Shown piece by piece: positions 1-7,622 of a stretch of 64,000 bases of DNA. The translations under genes and the position numbers were made by a program. The stretch lies in assembly GCF_019793435.1 (NCBI RefSeq), contig NZ_JAILYH010000010.1, positions 214,897 through 278,896 of the forward strand, written 5' to 3'. Below the pieces are notes generated by a model. The model worked only from the letters and a program-made list of their open reading frames with translations. It was not told the origin of the DNA and did not search any database. The stretch comes from Rhizobium redzepovicii. Its GTDB lineage: Bacteria; Pseudomonadota; Alphaproteobacteria; Rhizobiales; Rhizobiaceae. Every line of letters starts with the position of its first letter. Positions within the stretch are counted from its first letter, which is position 1.

Positions 1-112
1 GCTTTTCCTTGGCGGTATCGGGAATGATGATGCCACCCTTGGTCTTGGCTTCGGACTCAACGCGGCGAACAACGACGCGGTCGTGAAGGGGGCGGAAGTT
101 GGTGCTTGCCAT
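1..112 (-). CDS. groES: Co-chaperonin GroES (N-terminal part, runs off the left edge)
   Basis: The first 37 codons read MASTNFRPLHDRVVVRR followed by VESEAKTKGGIIIPDTAKEK. This is the GroES N-terminus, including the start of the mobile loop region. GroES caps the GroEL folding chamber in the cytoplasm. The gene is cut by the window edge and groEL would be expected just beyond it. The ATG complement lies at 110-112. A CIRCE operator and a sigma-70-like promoter lie directly upstream, so HrcA repression is expected. Identification is firm; only the length is unknown. Confidence 0.95.
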   Translation of the reverse strand, partial: MASTNFRPLHDRVVVRRVESEAKTKGGIIIPDTAKEK

Positions 113-170
113 TGTCTAATCCCTCGATCGAATGACATTCGCGGGCCGGAGCGGCCCACATGGATAGATG

Positions 171-197
171 TTAGCACTCCCTTGCAGTGAGTGCTAG
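171..197. promoter_or_regulatory. CIRCE operator (HrcA binding site) of groES
   Basis: The inverted repeat TTAGCACTC-N9-GAGTGCTAG differs from the CIRCE consensus TTAGCACTC-N9-GAGTGCTAA only in the last base. It lies about 60 bp upstream of the groES start, at the position expected for the transcription start. HrcA binding to CIRCE represses chaperonin genes in the absence of stress; that role is established for the element and inferred here. Confidence 0.95.
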
Positions 198-204
198 CGA
201 CGAG

Positions 205-233
205 CATTTAGGGATGGCTCCGAGAGGAGTCAA
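205..233 (-). promoter_or_regulatory. Sigma-70-like promoter of groES
   Basis: Read on the minus strand there is TTGACT (228-233), a 17-base spacer and TAAATG (205-210). The CIRCE element begins about 8 bases downstream of the -10 box, so HrcA bound there would block initiation. Only the motif and its position support the call. Confidence 0.6.
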
Positions 234-396
234 TGAGAGCAATCACGAATTTTTGTGCCGGAATTGTGAAGAGGCCGGAGAATTGCGGAGATTGCCGCCG
301 AAACCGGCATGCTGGGCGAACGGCAAAGAAAATTCCTTGCCATCGCCTTGCGCCTTTGCAATGTCACCGGTGACTGAAGCAAATCGGGAAATCGGA

Positions 397-1245
397 ATGG
401 CCAGGCGGATAGAAAACTTCTCGGAAATCACAGCTCACTATGACGTGGTGCTCTGCGATGTCTGGGGCGTCGTTCACAATGGCGTCGATCCGTTTCCGAA
501 GGCGGCCGCAGCTCTTGAAGCGGCCCGCGCCAGCGGCGTCGCCGTCGTCCTCATCACCAATTCGCCGCGCCTTTCCTGGCAGGTGGTCGAGCAACTGCGC
601 CAGATCGGCGTTCCCGACGGCGCCTATGACCGGATCGTCACCTCTGGCGACGTCACGCGCCGGCTGATCGCCGAAGGGCCGAAGACGGTCTTTCTGCTCG
701 GCCCCGAGCGTGACAGCCCGCTGCTCGACGGCCTCGATGTCGAGCGCCGGCCGGCTGAAGAAGCGCAATCGCTCGTCTGCACCGGCTTTTTCGACGATGA
801 GACCCAGAAGCCGGAGGATTACACCGACATGCTTCTGGAGTTCAAATCCCGCGAGGTGCCGATGATCTGCGCCAATCCCGACCTCGTCGTCGAGCGCGGC
901 CATCGCATCATCCCCTGCGCCGGCGCCATGGCCGCCTATTACGAGCAGCTTGGCGGCAGCACTCGCATCGCCGGAAAACCGCACCGGCCGATCTATGAGG
1001 CGACGCTGGCCGCTGCCCGCGAGCTTCGCGGCGATTTCCCCGTCGAGCGCGTGCTGGCAATCGGCGACGGCATGCCGACCGATGTGCGCGGCGCCTTGAA
1101 TTATGGCCTCGACCTTCTCTACATCAGCGGCGGTATCCACGCCCGGGAATACACCTTGAACGGCGAGACCGACGAGGCGATCCTCAACGCCTATCTCGAT
1201 CGGGAAAACGCCGCGCCGAAGTGGTGGATGCCCCGCCTTGCATGA
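397..1245 (+). CDS. HAD-superfamily class IIA hydrolase (TIGR01459-like)
   Basis: This 282-residue protein has the HAD motif I region DVVLCDVWGVVHNG (nucleophile Asp with Asp two residues on), motif II in LITNSPR, and a late IGDGMPTDVRG motif that supplies the Mg-binding acids. These are the marks of class IIA HAD phosphatases related to NagD. The substrate is not known for this subfamily. The frame is open upstream to 187, but the methionine at 397 (MARRIENFSEI) is where family similarity starts; the upstream codons look non-coding. The stop lies 31 bases before the ribF start, so cotranscription with ribF is likely. Confidence 0.85.
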   Translation: MARRIENFSEITAHYDVVLCDVWGVVHNGVDPFPKAAAALEAARASGVAVVLITNSPRLSWQVVEQLRQIGVPDGAYDRIVTSGDVTRRLIAEGPKTVFLLGPERDSPLLDGLDVERRPAEEAQSLVCTGFFDDETQKPEDYTDMLLEFKSREVPMICANPDLVVERGHRIIPCAGAMAAYYEQLGGSTRIAGKPHRPIYEATLAAARELRGDFPVERVLAIGDGMPTDVRGALNYGLDLLYISGGIHAREYTLNGETDEAILNAYLDRENAAPKWWMPRLA

Positions 1246-1276
1246 AGACACGCCTTGCATAAAGAGAAGCCAGCCG

Positions 1277-2269
1277 ATGACCGTCTTCCACCGCAATGAA
1301 ACCCGGGAACCCTTGCCCGCCCATCTCAAGGGCGGCGTCATTGCCATCGGTAATTTCGACGGCGTGCACCGCGGCCACCAGTCGGTGCTCAACCGCGCAC
1401 TCGAAATCTCCAAGGCGCGCGGCATCCCGGCTTTGGTGCTGACGTTCGAGCCGCATCCGCGCACGGTCTTCCGGCCCGAGACCCCGGTCTTTCGCCTCAC
1501 GCCTGCGCCGCTGAAGGCCCGCATCCTGGAAACGCTGGGCTTCAACGCGGTGATCGAATACCCCTTCGACTACGAGTTCTCGCAGCGCTCGGCCGATGAT
1601 TTCATCCATTCGATCCTCAAGGATTGGCTCGGCGCCTCTGAGGTCGTCACCGGTTTCGATTTCCATTTCGGCCGCGGCCGCGAGGGCGGTCCGGCCTTCC
1701 TGATGAATGCCGGCCAGACCTATGGCTTCGGCGTCACCCTGATCGATGCCTTCCGCGACGAAAATGCCGATGTCGTCTCGTCGAGCCATATCCGCGCGCT
1801 GCTGAAAGAAGGCAGCGTCAGCGAAGTCGCCGGCATGCTGGGCTATCGTTATACGGTTGAGGCCGAGGTGATCGACGGCGAAAAGCTCGGCCGCCAGCTC
1901 GGTTTTCCCACTGCCAACATGCGCCTGCCGCCGGAGGTTGAACTTGCTGCCGGCATTTACGCCGTCCGCTTCCGCCGCCAGGACGGCACGCTGCACGACG
2001 CCGTCGCGAGCTACGGCCGCCGCCCGACGGTGACGGAGAACGGCGCGCCGCTGCTCGAAACCTATCTTTTCGATTTCAGCGGCGATCTCTACGGTGAGCT
2101 CTGCTCCGTCTCCTTCTTCGGCTATCTCCGCCCCGAGCTAAAATTCGACGGCCTCGATCCGCTGGTCGCCCAGATTAAGCGCGATGAGGAAGAGGCGAGG
2201 GCGCTGCTTGCAGGTGTCAAGCCGCTCGGCGCGCTTGATCAGAAACTCTGCTTTTCCTCAGCGCAATAG
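1277..2269 (+). CDS. ribF: Bifunctional riboflavin kinase / FAD synthetase
   Basis: The 330-residue protein makes FMN from riboflavin and then FAD from FMN. The N-terminal nucleotidyltransferase half begins with IAIGNFDGVHRGHQ, which holds the HxGH-type motif. The C-terminal kinase half has GEKLGRQLGFPTANM, the conserved flavokinase G-x-PTAN signature. The start at 1277 is preceded by AAAGAGAAG at good spacing; an in-frame ATG at 1238 overlaps the previous gene and is less likely. The last 12 bases overlap the convergent RES toxin gene. Confidence 0.95.
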   Translation: MTVFHRNETREPLPAHLKGGVIAIGNFDGVHRGHQSVLNRALEISKARGIPALVLTFEPHPRTVFRPETPVFRLTPAPLKARILETLGFNAVIEYPFDYEFSQRSADDFIHSILKDWLGASEVVTGFDFHFGRGREGGPAFLMNAGQTYGFGVTLIDAFRDENADVVSSSHIRALLKEGSVSEVAGMLGYRYTVEAEVIDGEKLGRQLGFPTANMRLPPEVELAAGIYAVRFRRQDGTLHDAVASYGRRPTVTENGAPLLETYLFDFSGDLYGELCSVSFFGYLRPELKFDGLDPLVAQIKRDEEEARALLAGVKPLGALDQKLCFSSAQ

Positions 2270-2692
2270 CCGGCTGTCGAAAGGATAGCGGATCGTTTTT
2301 TCGATCGTCAGGCGCGACGCGTCCGGATGACGCGGATTGATAAGAATATTCGCGGCCTCTGGCATGATTGCCGATGGGACGCGCAGGAGACAGAATTCAT
2401 TGTCTTCCAGTAATTTGTTGCCACGGTCGCGCGTCAGGCTGGTCTGGTTGATCGCAGCAGGATCGATCCCGATATCGAAGACTTCGATGTTATCCGGGCA
2501 ACGGATTTTCAGGAGCTGAAAATCTCTCGGAATTTGATGCAGGTCGACCTGTACCAGAATTTCGAGGAGCGCAGTCGACGGGTGATCACAGCAATAGACG
2601 ACGGGAATTCCCTGATGATGCCATCGTCCCGGTGCAAGCAGCCCGCCGCGTCCGGAAAGATCGGCATAATTCGAGATACGCCATAAGATCAT
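2258..2692 (-). CDS. RES-domain toxin of a type II toxin-antitoxin pair
   Basis: The 144-residue protein has the RES arrangement: Arg in WRIS near the N-terminus, Glu in ALLEILVQVD in the middle, and Ser in NPRHPDASRL near the C-terminus. RES toxins of the MbcT/ParT kind are known to degrade NAD+ or ADP-ribosylate target proteins. The gene follows its antitoxin with a 3-bp gap, the usual order for Xre-RES pairs. Its 3' end overlaps the ribF 3' end by 12 bp on the opposite strand. All three signature residues seem present, so it is probably not decayed. Confidence 0.85.
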   Translation of the reverse strand: MILWRISNYADLSGRGGLLAPGRWHHQGIPVVYCCDHPSTALLEILVQVDLHQIPRDFQLLKIRCPDNIEVFDIGIDPAAINQTSLTRDRGNKLLEDNEFCLLRVPSAIMPEAANILINPRHPDASRLTIEKTIRYPFDSRLLR

Positions 2693-2695
2693 GGC

Positions 2696-3106
2696 CTAGA
2701 CGTAAATCCCGTGGTCGATCTGGTGCAGGGCCTGCTCGACGAGGCGGGCGCCGGTTTCCGATTCCAGCAGATCGATCGGCGCGATGCCGTCCATGCCGCG
2801 ATTGGGCTTGCGCAGCCAATCGAACGCAACGGCTCTGTCGCCGAAAATGCGCTTAGCCATGTCCGCGATCCGCACGATGCGTAAGGCGCCGTCGTTTTCC
2901 TCGACCGTCAGCGGCTCGCCGTTCGCATTGCGTCTCGCCAGAGTTCGGCGCGGTGCGACGAAACGATATATTTCCTCCACGGAAAAGCCGAGTTCTGTCA
3001 ATTTCAATGCCATTGCTCCGTCATAAACCTGGACGGAGCCGTGCGAAGCGATCTCGAGGCGCTCGCGTATAGTCATCGATTCTGGTGTCTGAAGAAAACC
3101 AAGCAT
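2696..3106 (-). CDS. Xre/MbcA/ParS-type antitoxin (DUF2384)
   Basis: The 136-residue protein has an N-terminal helical region resembling the Xre-like part (VQVYDGAMALKLTELGFSVE) and a C-terminal DUF2384 toxin-binding domain with the typical AFDWLRKPNRGMDG...PIDLLESETG segment. In this family the antitoxin binds the RES toxin and represses its own promoter. It sits directly upstream of the RES gene. The start at 3106 is taken because a promoter with a short leader lies just upstream; an in-frame ATG at 3076 is possible. Confidence 0.85.
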   Translation of the reverse strand: MLGFLQTPESMTIRERLEIASHGSVQVYDGAMALKLTELGFSVEEIYRFVAPRRTLARRNANGEPLTVEENDGALRIVRIADMAKRIFGDRAVAFDWLRKPNRGMDGIAPIDLLESETGARLVEQALHQIDHGIYV

Positions 3107-3139
3107 TGCCCTGAATGACCTTTATGCCACTTGCCCCAA

Positions 3140-3168
3140 TATATATGCGCATTTGGCGCCATCTTCAA
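3140..3168 (-). promoter_or_regulatory. Candidate sigma-70 promoter of the toxin-antitoxin operon
   Basis: On the minus strand TTGAAG (3163-3168) is separated by 17 bases from TATATA (3140-3145). Transcription would start near 3133, about 26 bases before the antitoxin ATG. The AT-rich box stands out from the GC-rich surroundings. Confidence 0.5.
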
Positions 3169-3401
3169 TTGCTTCCGTTGTGGCAGCCGGCCTCTTCCTT
3201 TTCCCGGCAAAAACGCCTATGAACCGGCGCGATGACAAAATATCGGCTGGCAATGATGATGCGAATTATCGGCCCGGCCTTCCGCGCGCGCTAAGCGGCC
3301 GGGAGGTCCGGGTTTTTGGCGCTTGGATATGAGCGCTTCCGTCACCAGCTTTTTCACGCCGTTGCGCCCCTTCCTGGGCCGCCAGAAACGATTGTCCCGA
3401 T
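3169..3401. other. Gene-free stretch between the toxin-antitoxin pair and ileS
   Basis: No coding frame, repeat or strong hairpin was recognised. It must contain the ileS promoter, but no clear -35/-10 pair was found. There is no T-box-like antiterminator, as expected for an alphaproteobacterium. Confidence 0.5.
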
Positions 3402-6293
3402 ATGACCGACACAGCCGAAAAGATCGACTATTCGAAGACCCTCTATTTGCCCGAAACCGATTTCCCGATGCGTGCCGGCCTGCCGCAGAAGGAGCCGGAG
3501 CTGGTCAAGCGCTGGCAGGAGATGGGTCTCTACAAGAAACTGCGCGCCTCTGCCGCCGGCCGCGAAAAATTCGTGCTGCACGATGGCCCGCCCTACGCCA
3601 ACGGCAACATCCACATCGGCCACGCGCTGAACAAGATCCTCAAGGACGTCATCAACCGCTCGTTCCAGATGCGCGGCTACGACGCCAATTACGTGCCCGG
3701 CTGGGATTGCCACGGCCTGCCGATCGAATGGAAGATCGAGGAAAAGTACCGCGAAAAGGGCAAGAACAAGGACGAGGTCCCGGTCAACGAATTCCGCCGG
3801 GAATGCCGTGAATTCGCCGCCGGCTGGATCAAGGTCCAGGCAGAAGAGTTCAAGCGTCTCGGCATCGAGGGCGACTTCGACAATCCCTATACGACGATGA
3901 ACTTCCACGCGGAGTCGCGCATCGCCGGCGAACTCTTGAAGATCGCCGCAAGCGGTCAGCTTTATCGCGGCTCCAAGCCGATCATGTGGTCGGTCGTCGA
4001 GCGCACGGCGCTGGCCGAGGCCGAGGTCGAATACCAGGACTATGAGAGCGACACGATCTGGGTGAAATTCCCCGTCGTCGAAGGTCCGGCTGCGCTCAAG
4101 GATGCGTTCGTGGTCATCTGGACGACGACGCCCTGGACGATCCCCGGCAACCGCGCGGTCTCCTTTTCCGCGCGTGTTTCCTACGGCCTCTATGAGGTGA
4201 CGGCCGCCGAGAACGATTTTGGTCCGCGTCCGGGCGAAAAGCTGATCTTTGCCGATAAACTGGCTGAGGAGTCCTTTGCCAAGTCCAAGCTGCAGTACAA
4301 GCGCCTGAGCGATGTCTCCGCGGCCGACTTCGCAGCGATGGCCTGTGCGCATCCCTTCAAGGGTCTGGACGGCGGCTATGAATTCCCAGTGCCATTGCTC
4401 GATGGCGATCACGTCACCGACGATGCGGGCACCGGTTTCGTGCACACGGCGCCCAGCCACGGCCGCGAAGACTTTGATGCCTGGATGTCGGCTGTCCGCA
4501 CGCTTGAGGCCCGCGGCATCGACACCAAGATCCCGTTCCCGGTCGACGACGGCGGCTTCTACACATCGGACGCCCCCGGCTTCGAAGGCGCCCGCGTCAT
4601 CGACGACAACGGCAAGAAGGGCGATGCCAACGACCGCGTCATCAAGGCGCTGATCGAACGCAACGCGCTCTTTGCCCGCGGCCGGCTGAAGCACCAGTAT
4701 CCGCATTCCTGGCGCTCGAAGAAGCCGGTGATCTTCCGCAACACGCCGCAATGGTTCGTCTATATGGACAAGACGCTTGCCGACGGCACGACGCTGCGTT
4801 CGCGCGCGCTGGGTGCGATCGACGACACCCGCTTCGTGCCCGCCGCCGGCCAGAACCGCTTGCGCGCCATGATCGAGGGCCGCCCGGACTGGGTTCTGTC
4901 CCGTCAGAGAGCATGGGGCGTGCCGATCGCCGTCTTTGCCGACGATGAGGGCGAGGTCCTGGTCGATGAAGCCGTCAACACCCGTATCCTCGAAGCCTTC
5001 GAACAGGAGGGCGCCGACGCCTGGTTTGCCGATGGCGCCAAGGAGCGCTTCCTCGGCAACGACCATGACCATTCCCGCTGGAAGCAGGTCATGGATATCC
5101 TCGACGTGTGGTTCGACTCCGGCTCGACGCACACCTTCACGCTGGAGGACCGTCCGGACCTGAAGTGGCCGGCCGATCTCTATCTCGAAGGCTCGGACCA
5201 GCATCGCGGCTGGTTCCATTCGTCGCTGTTGGAATCGGCAGCCACCCGCGGCCGCGCGCCTTACAACGCCGTCCTCACCCATGGCTTCACCATGGACGAG
5301 AAGGGCGAGAAGATGTCGAAGTCGAAGGGCAACGTCACCGCGCCGCAGGAAGTAATGAAGGATGCCGGCGCTGACATCCTGCGTCTGTGGGTGATGACCT
5401 CCGACTATGCCGACGACCTGCGCGTCGGCAAGACGATCATCCAGACCAATGTCGACGCCTATCGCAAGCTACGCAACACCATCCGCTGGATGCTGGGCAC
5501 ACTTGCCCACGACAAGGGCGAGGAGATCGCTTTTGCCGATCTGCCGGAACTGGAGCAGCTGATGCTGCACCGGCTTGCCGAACTCGACGAGCTGGTGCGC
5601 GAGAATTACGATGCCTTCGATTTCAAGAAGATCGCCCGTGCGCTGATCGATTTCGCCAATGTCGAGCTTTCGGCCTTCTATTTCGATGTCCGCAAGGACG
5701 CACTCTATTGCGACGCGCCGTCGAGCCTGCGCCGGCGCGCCAGCCTGCATGTCATCCGCCAGATCTTCGATTGCATGGTGACCTGGCTTGCCCCGATGCT
5801 GCCCTTCACCACCGAGGAGGCCTGGCTGTCGCGCAACCCGTCCGCCGTTTCCGTGCATCTGGAGCAGTTTGCCCCTGTTGCCAAGGAATGGCGCAACGAT
5901 GCCCTGGCCGAGAAGTGGAAGAAGATCCGCGCTGTCCGCTCGGTTGTCACAGGCGCCCTGGAAATCGAGCGCAAGGACAAGCGCATCGGCTCTTCGCTGG
6001 AAGCCGCTCCCGTCGTCCACATCGCCGATCCGGAACTGATGAAGGCGCTGGAAGGCCAGGACTTCACCGAAGTCTGCATCACCTCGGCAATCGAGATTGC
6101 GGCCGGCGATGGCCCGGCGGAGGCTTTCCGCCTTGCCGAGGTGCCTCTGGTCAGCGTCGTGCCGAAGCTGGCGGAGGGCCAAAAATGCGCCCGCTCCTGG
6201 CGCATCACCAGGGATGTCGGTTCCGATCCGGAATATCCCGATGTCTCGGCCCGTGACGCTGCCGCGCTTCGCGAGCTTGCCCGGCTCGCGTGA
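3402..6293 (+). CDS. ileS: Isoleucyl-tRNA synthetase
   Basis: The 963-residue protein charges tRNA-Ile with isoleucine and edits mischarged valine. The class I signatures are clear: GNIHIGHALNK (HIGH) near residue 64 and EKMSKSKGNV (KMSKS) near residue 633. The editing insert has the TTTPWTIPGN motif. The C-terminal anticodon-binding region is present, but no zinc ribbon with paired cysteines is evident at the end. Length fits a bacterial type IleRS. Confidence 0.97.
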   Translation: MTDTAEKIDYSKTLYLPETDFPMRAGLPQKEPELVKRWQEMGLYKKLRASAAGREKFVLHDGPPYANGNIHIGHALNKILKDVINRSFQMRGYDANYVPGWDCHGLPIEWKIEEKYREKGKNKDEVPVNEFRRECREFAAGWIKVQAEEFKRLGIEGDFDNPYTTMNFHAESRIAGELLKIAASGQLYRGSKPIMWSVVERTALAEAEVEYQDYESDTIWVKFPVVEGPAALKDAFVVIWTTTPWTIPGNRAVSFSARVSYGLYEVTAAENDFGPRPGEKLIFADKLAEESFAKSKLQYKRLSDVSAADFAAMACAHPFKGLDGGYEFPVPLLDGDHVTDDAGTGFVHTAPSHGREDFDAWMSAVRTLEARGIDTKIPFPVDDGGFYTSDAPGFEGARVIDDNGKKGDANDRVIKALIERNALFARGRLKHQYPHSWRSKKPVIFRNTPQWFVYMDKTLADGTTLRSRALGAIDDTRFVPAAGQNRLRAMIEGRPDWVLSRQRAWGVPIAVFADDEGEVLVDEAVNTRILEAFEQEGADAWFADGAKERFLGNDHDHSRWKQVMDILDVWFDSGSTHTFTLEDRPDLKWPADLYLEGSDQHRGWFHSSLLESAATRGRAPYNAVLTHGFTMDEKGEKMSKSKGNVTAPQEVMKDAGADILRLWVMTSDYADDLRVGKTIIQTNVDAYRKLRNTIRWMLGTLAHDKGEEIAFADLPELEQLMLHRLAELDELVRENYDAFDFKKIARALIDFANVELSAFYFDVRKDALYCDAPSSLRRRASLHVIRQIFDCMVTWLAPMLPFTTEEAWLSRNPSAVSVHLEQFAPVAKEWRNDALAEKWKKIRAVRSVVTGALEIERKDKRIGSSLEAAPVVHIADPELMKALEGQDFTEVCITSAIEIAAGDGPAEAFRLAEVPLVSVVPKLAEGQKCARSWRITRDVGSDPEYPDVSARDAAALRELARLA

Positions 6294-6302
6294 AGAATAT
6301 TG

Positions 6303-6334
6303 CCGGGTGAATTGCGTTTTCGCGGTTCATCCGG
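6303..6334 (+). terminator. Hairpin downstream of ileS, possible terminator
   Basis: CCGGGTGAA (6303-6311) can pair with TTCATCCGG (6326-6334), allowing one G-U pair, with a further GCG/CGC inside the loop. No T-run follows, so Rho-independent termination is uncertain. Confidence 0.3.
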
Positions 6335-6424
6335 TAAAAGCTGCCTGAAAATGGCCGGATTTTTGCGTCAGGGGGACGGTTGTCCGGTAGGGCAACGATT
6401 GCACCGGTGGCTGGAAGGGTTTTC

Positions 6425-7054
6425 ATGTTCGCAACGCATTGGTTCCGTATGGGCGCCTGCCTGTCTGTTGTCATGGCGGGATGCTCCCTGGTCTCCAGCT
6501 GCGCCAGCAGCCCGACCTACGGCACCGACAAGACCGCCATGGAGCAATTGACCGACGATCTCGGCCAGTCCGTGTCGCTGACCGGGCCGGACCCGAAGAA
6601 CAAGGGCGTCAAATACACGCCGCGCCCGACGCTGGTGCTGCCGGCCCAGGCGCAGAGGGAAACCCTCGTTGCGCCACAGCCGACCGTCGCCAACAAGGAC
6701 AATCCGCAGTGGATTGAATCGCCGGAGGAAACCCGCGCCCGCCTGGTCGGGGAAGCCGACGCCAACTCCGACAATCCGAATTACCGCTCGCCGCTGGCAA
6801 GCTCCGCCATCGAGGGCGGCCGGCGTACGACCGAAGCCCAGACCAAGGCCTATCGCGAAGCCCGCGCCCTGCAGAAGGGCTCCTATGTCGATCAGCGCCG
6901 CTATATTTCCGATCCGCCGCCCGGCTACCGCACCGTCGACGACCCGGCAAAGCTCGATGATGTCGGCGAGCCCGAACTCAAGAAGCAGAAGAAGCGCAAG
7001 AAGGATGCGGCGATCGCCAACAGCGGCAAGCAGTGGTGGAACTTCCTGCAATAG
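6425..7054 (+). CDS. Probable outer-membrane lipoprotein of unknown function
   Basis: The 209-residue product starts with a short lipoprotein signal containing two possible lipobox cysteines (VMAGC at residues 16-20 and LVSSC shortly after). The rest is hydrophilic, rich in Pro, Asp, Lys and Gln, with no recognised domain and a basic KKQKKRKKD stretch before the C-terminal KQWWNFLQ. The 131-base gap after ileS carries a hairpin, so it may be transcribed separately. The start at 6425 gives the signal peptide; the frame is open further upstream to 6380. A strong terminator follows. Confidence 0.75.
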   Translation: MFATHWFRMGACLSVVMAGCSLVSSCASSPTYGTDKTAMEQLTDDLGQSVSLTGPDPKNKGVKYTPRPTLVLPAQAQRETLVAPQPTVANKDNPQWIESPEETRARLVGEADANSDNPNYRSPLASSAIEGGRRTTEAQTKAYREARALQKGSYVDQRRYISDPPPGYRTVDDPAKLDDVGEPELKKQKKRKKDAAIANSGKQWWNFLQ

Positions 7055-7079
7055 TCTCCTTATCTGCCTGAATAGACGC

Positions 7080-7114
7080 GAGGCGCTGTAGAGACTACGG
7101 CGCCTCTCTCTTTT
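7080..7114 (+). terminator. Rho-independent terminator of the lipoprotein gene
   Basis: GAGGCGC (7080-7086) pairs with GCGCCTC (7100-7106), and inside it GTAG pairs with CTAC, leaving a 3-base loop. TCTCTTTT follows on the plus strand. The hairpin overlaps the last codons of the convergent tadA gene. Confidence 0.75.
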
Positions 7115-7550
7115 GCGAGAAGAATGTTCGCAATATATCGGCCGATTGCACCTCGTTGAAGCCGGAATAGACTTCCGGTGCGTGGTGGCAGGTCGGTTGC
7201 GCATAAAATCGCACGCCATTGTCGACGCCGCCGCCTTTCGGGTCCTCGGCGCCGTAATAGAGCCTGCGGATACGCGCAAACGAGATGGCTGCCGCGCACA
7301 TGGTGCAAGGCTCGAGTGTCACATAAAGATCGGCGCCGACAAGACGCTCCTGGCCGAGAGCTTCGCAGGCCAGCCGGATCGCGGCGATTTCGGCATGTGC
7401 GGTCACGTCATTAAGCTCGCGCGTGCGGTTTCCCGAGCGCGAAACGGCAATATCGTCGATGACGACGACGGCGCCGATCGGCACCTCGCCGCGGTCTCCG
7501 GCGGCGCGTGCCTCTTCGAGCGCCATCTCCATGAAACGATTTGTCTTCAC
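7095..7550 (-). CDS. tadA: tRNA-specific adenosine(34) deaminase
   Basis: TadA converts A34 to inosine in the anticodon of tRNA-Arg(ACG). The 151-residue protein has the cytidine-deaminase zinc motif: HAEIAAIRLA (His ligand and catalytic Glu) and PCTMCAAAISFARIRRLYYG (two Cys ligands). The GTG at 7550 (KTNRFMEMALEEAR) is chosen because it lines up with the start of Agrobacterium TadA. An upstream GTG at 7568 would add six residues. Neither has a clear Shine-Dalgarno. Confidence 0.92.
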   Translation of the reverse strand: MKTNRFMEMALEEARAAGDRGEVPIGAVVVIDDIAVSRSGNRTRELNDVTAHAEIAAIRLACEALGQERLVGADLYVTLEPCTMCAAAISFARIRRLYYGAEDPKGGGVDNGVRFYAQPTCHHAPEVYSGFNEVQSADILRTFFSQKREAP

Positions 7551-7622
7551 GATCGCAAGAATTTCCACTTAACCGCAGATGCGTGACCTGATAGACAGGC
7601 CCAAAAGGCAGGCAAACAACAA

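Noticed and set aside
187..396. N-terminal extension of the HAD hydrolase
   Set aside because: It would start inside the CIRCE element and groES promoter; similarity to the family begins at 397.
3354..5282. Long open frame of 642 codons on the minus strand
   Set aside because: It lies fully antisense to ileS; its composition is the mirror of high-GC codons and no domain pattern is seen.
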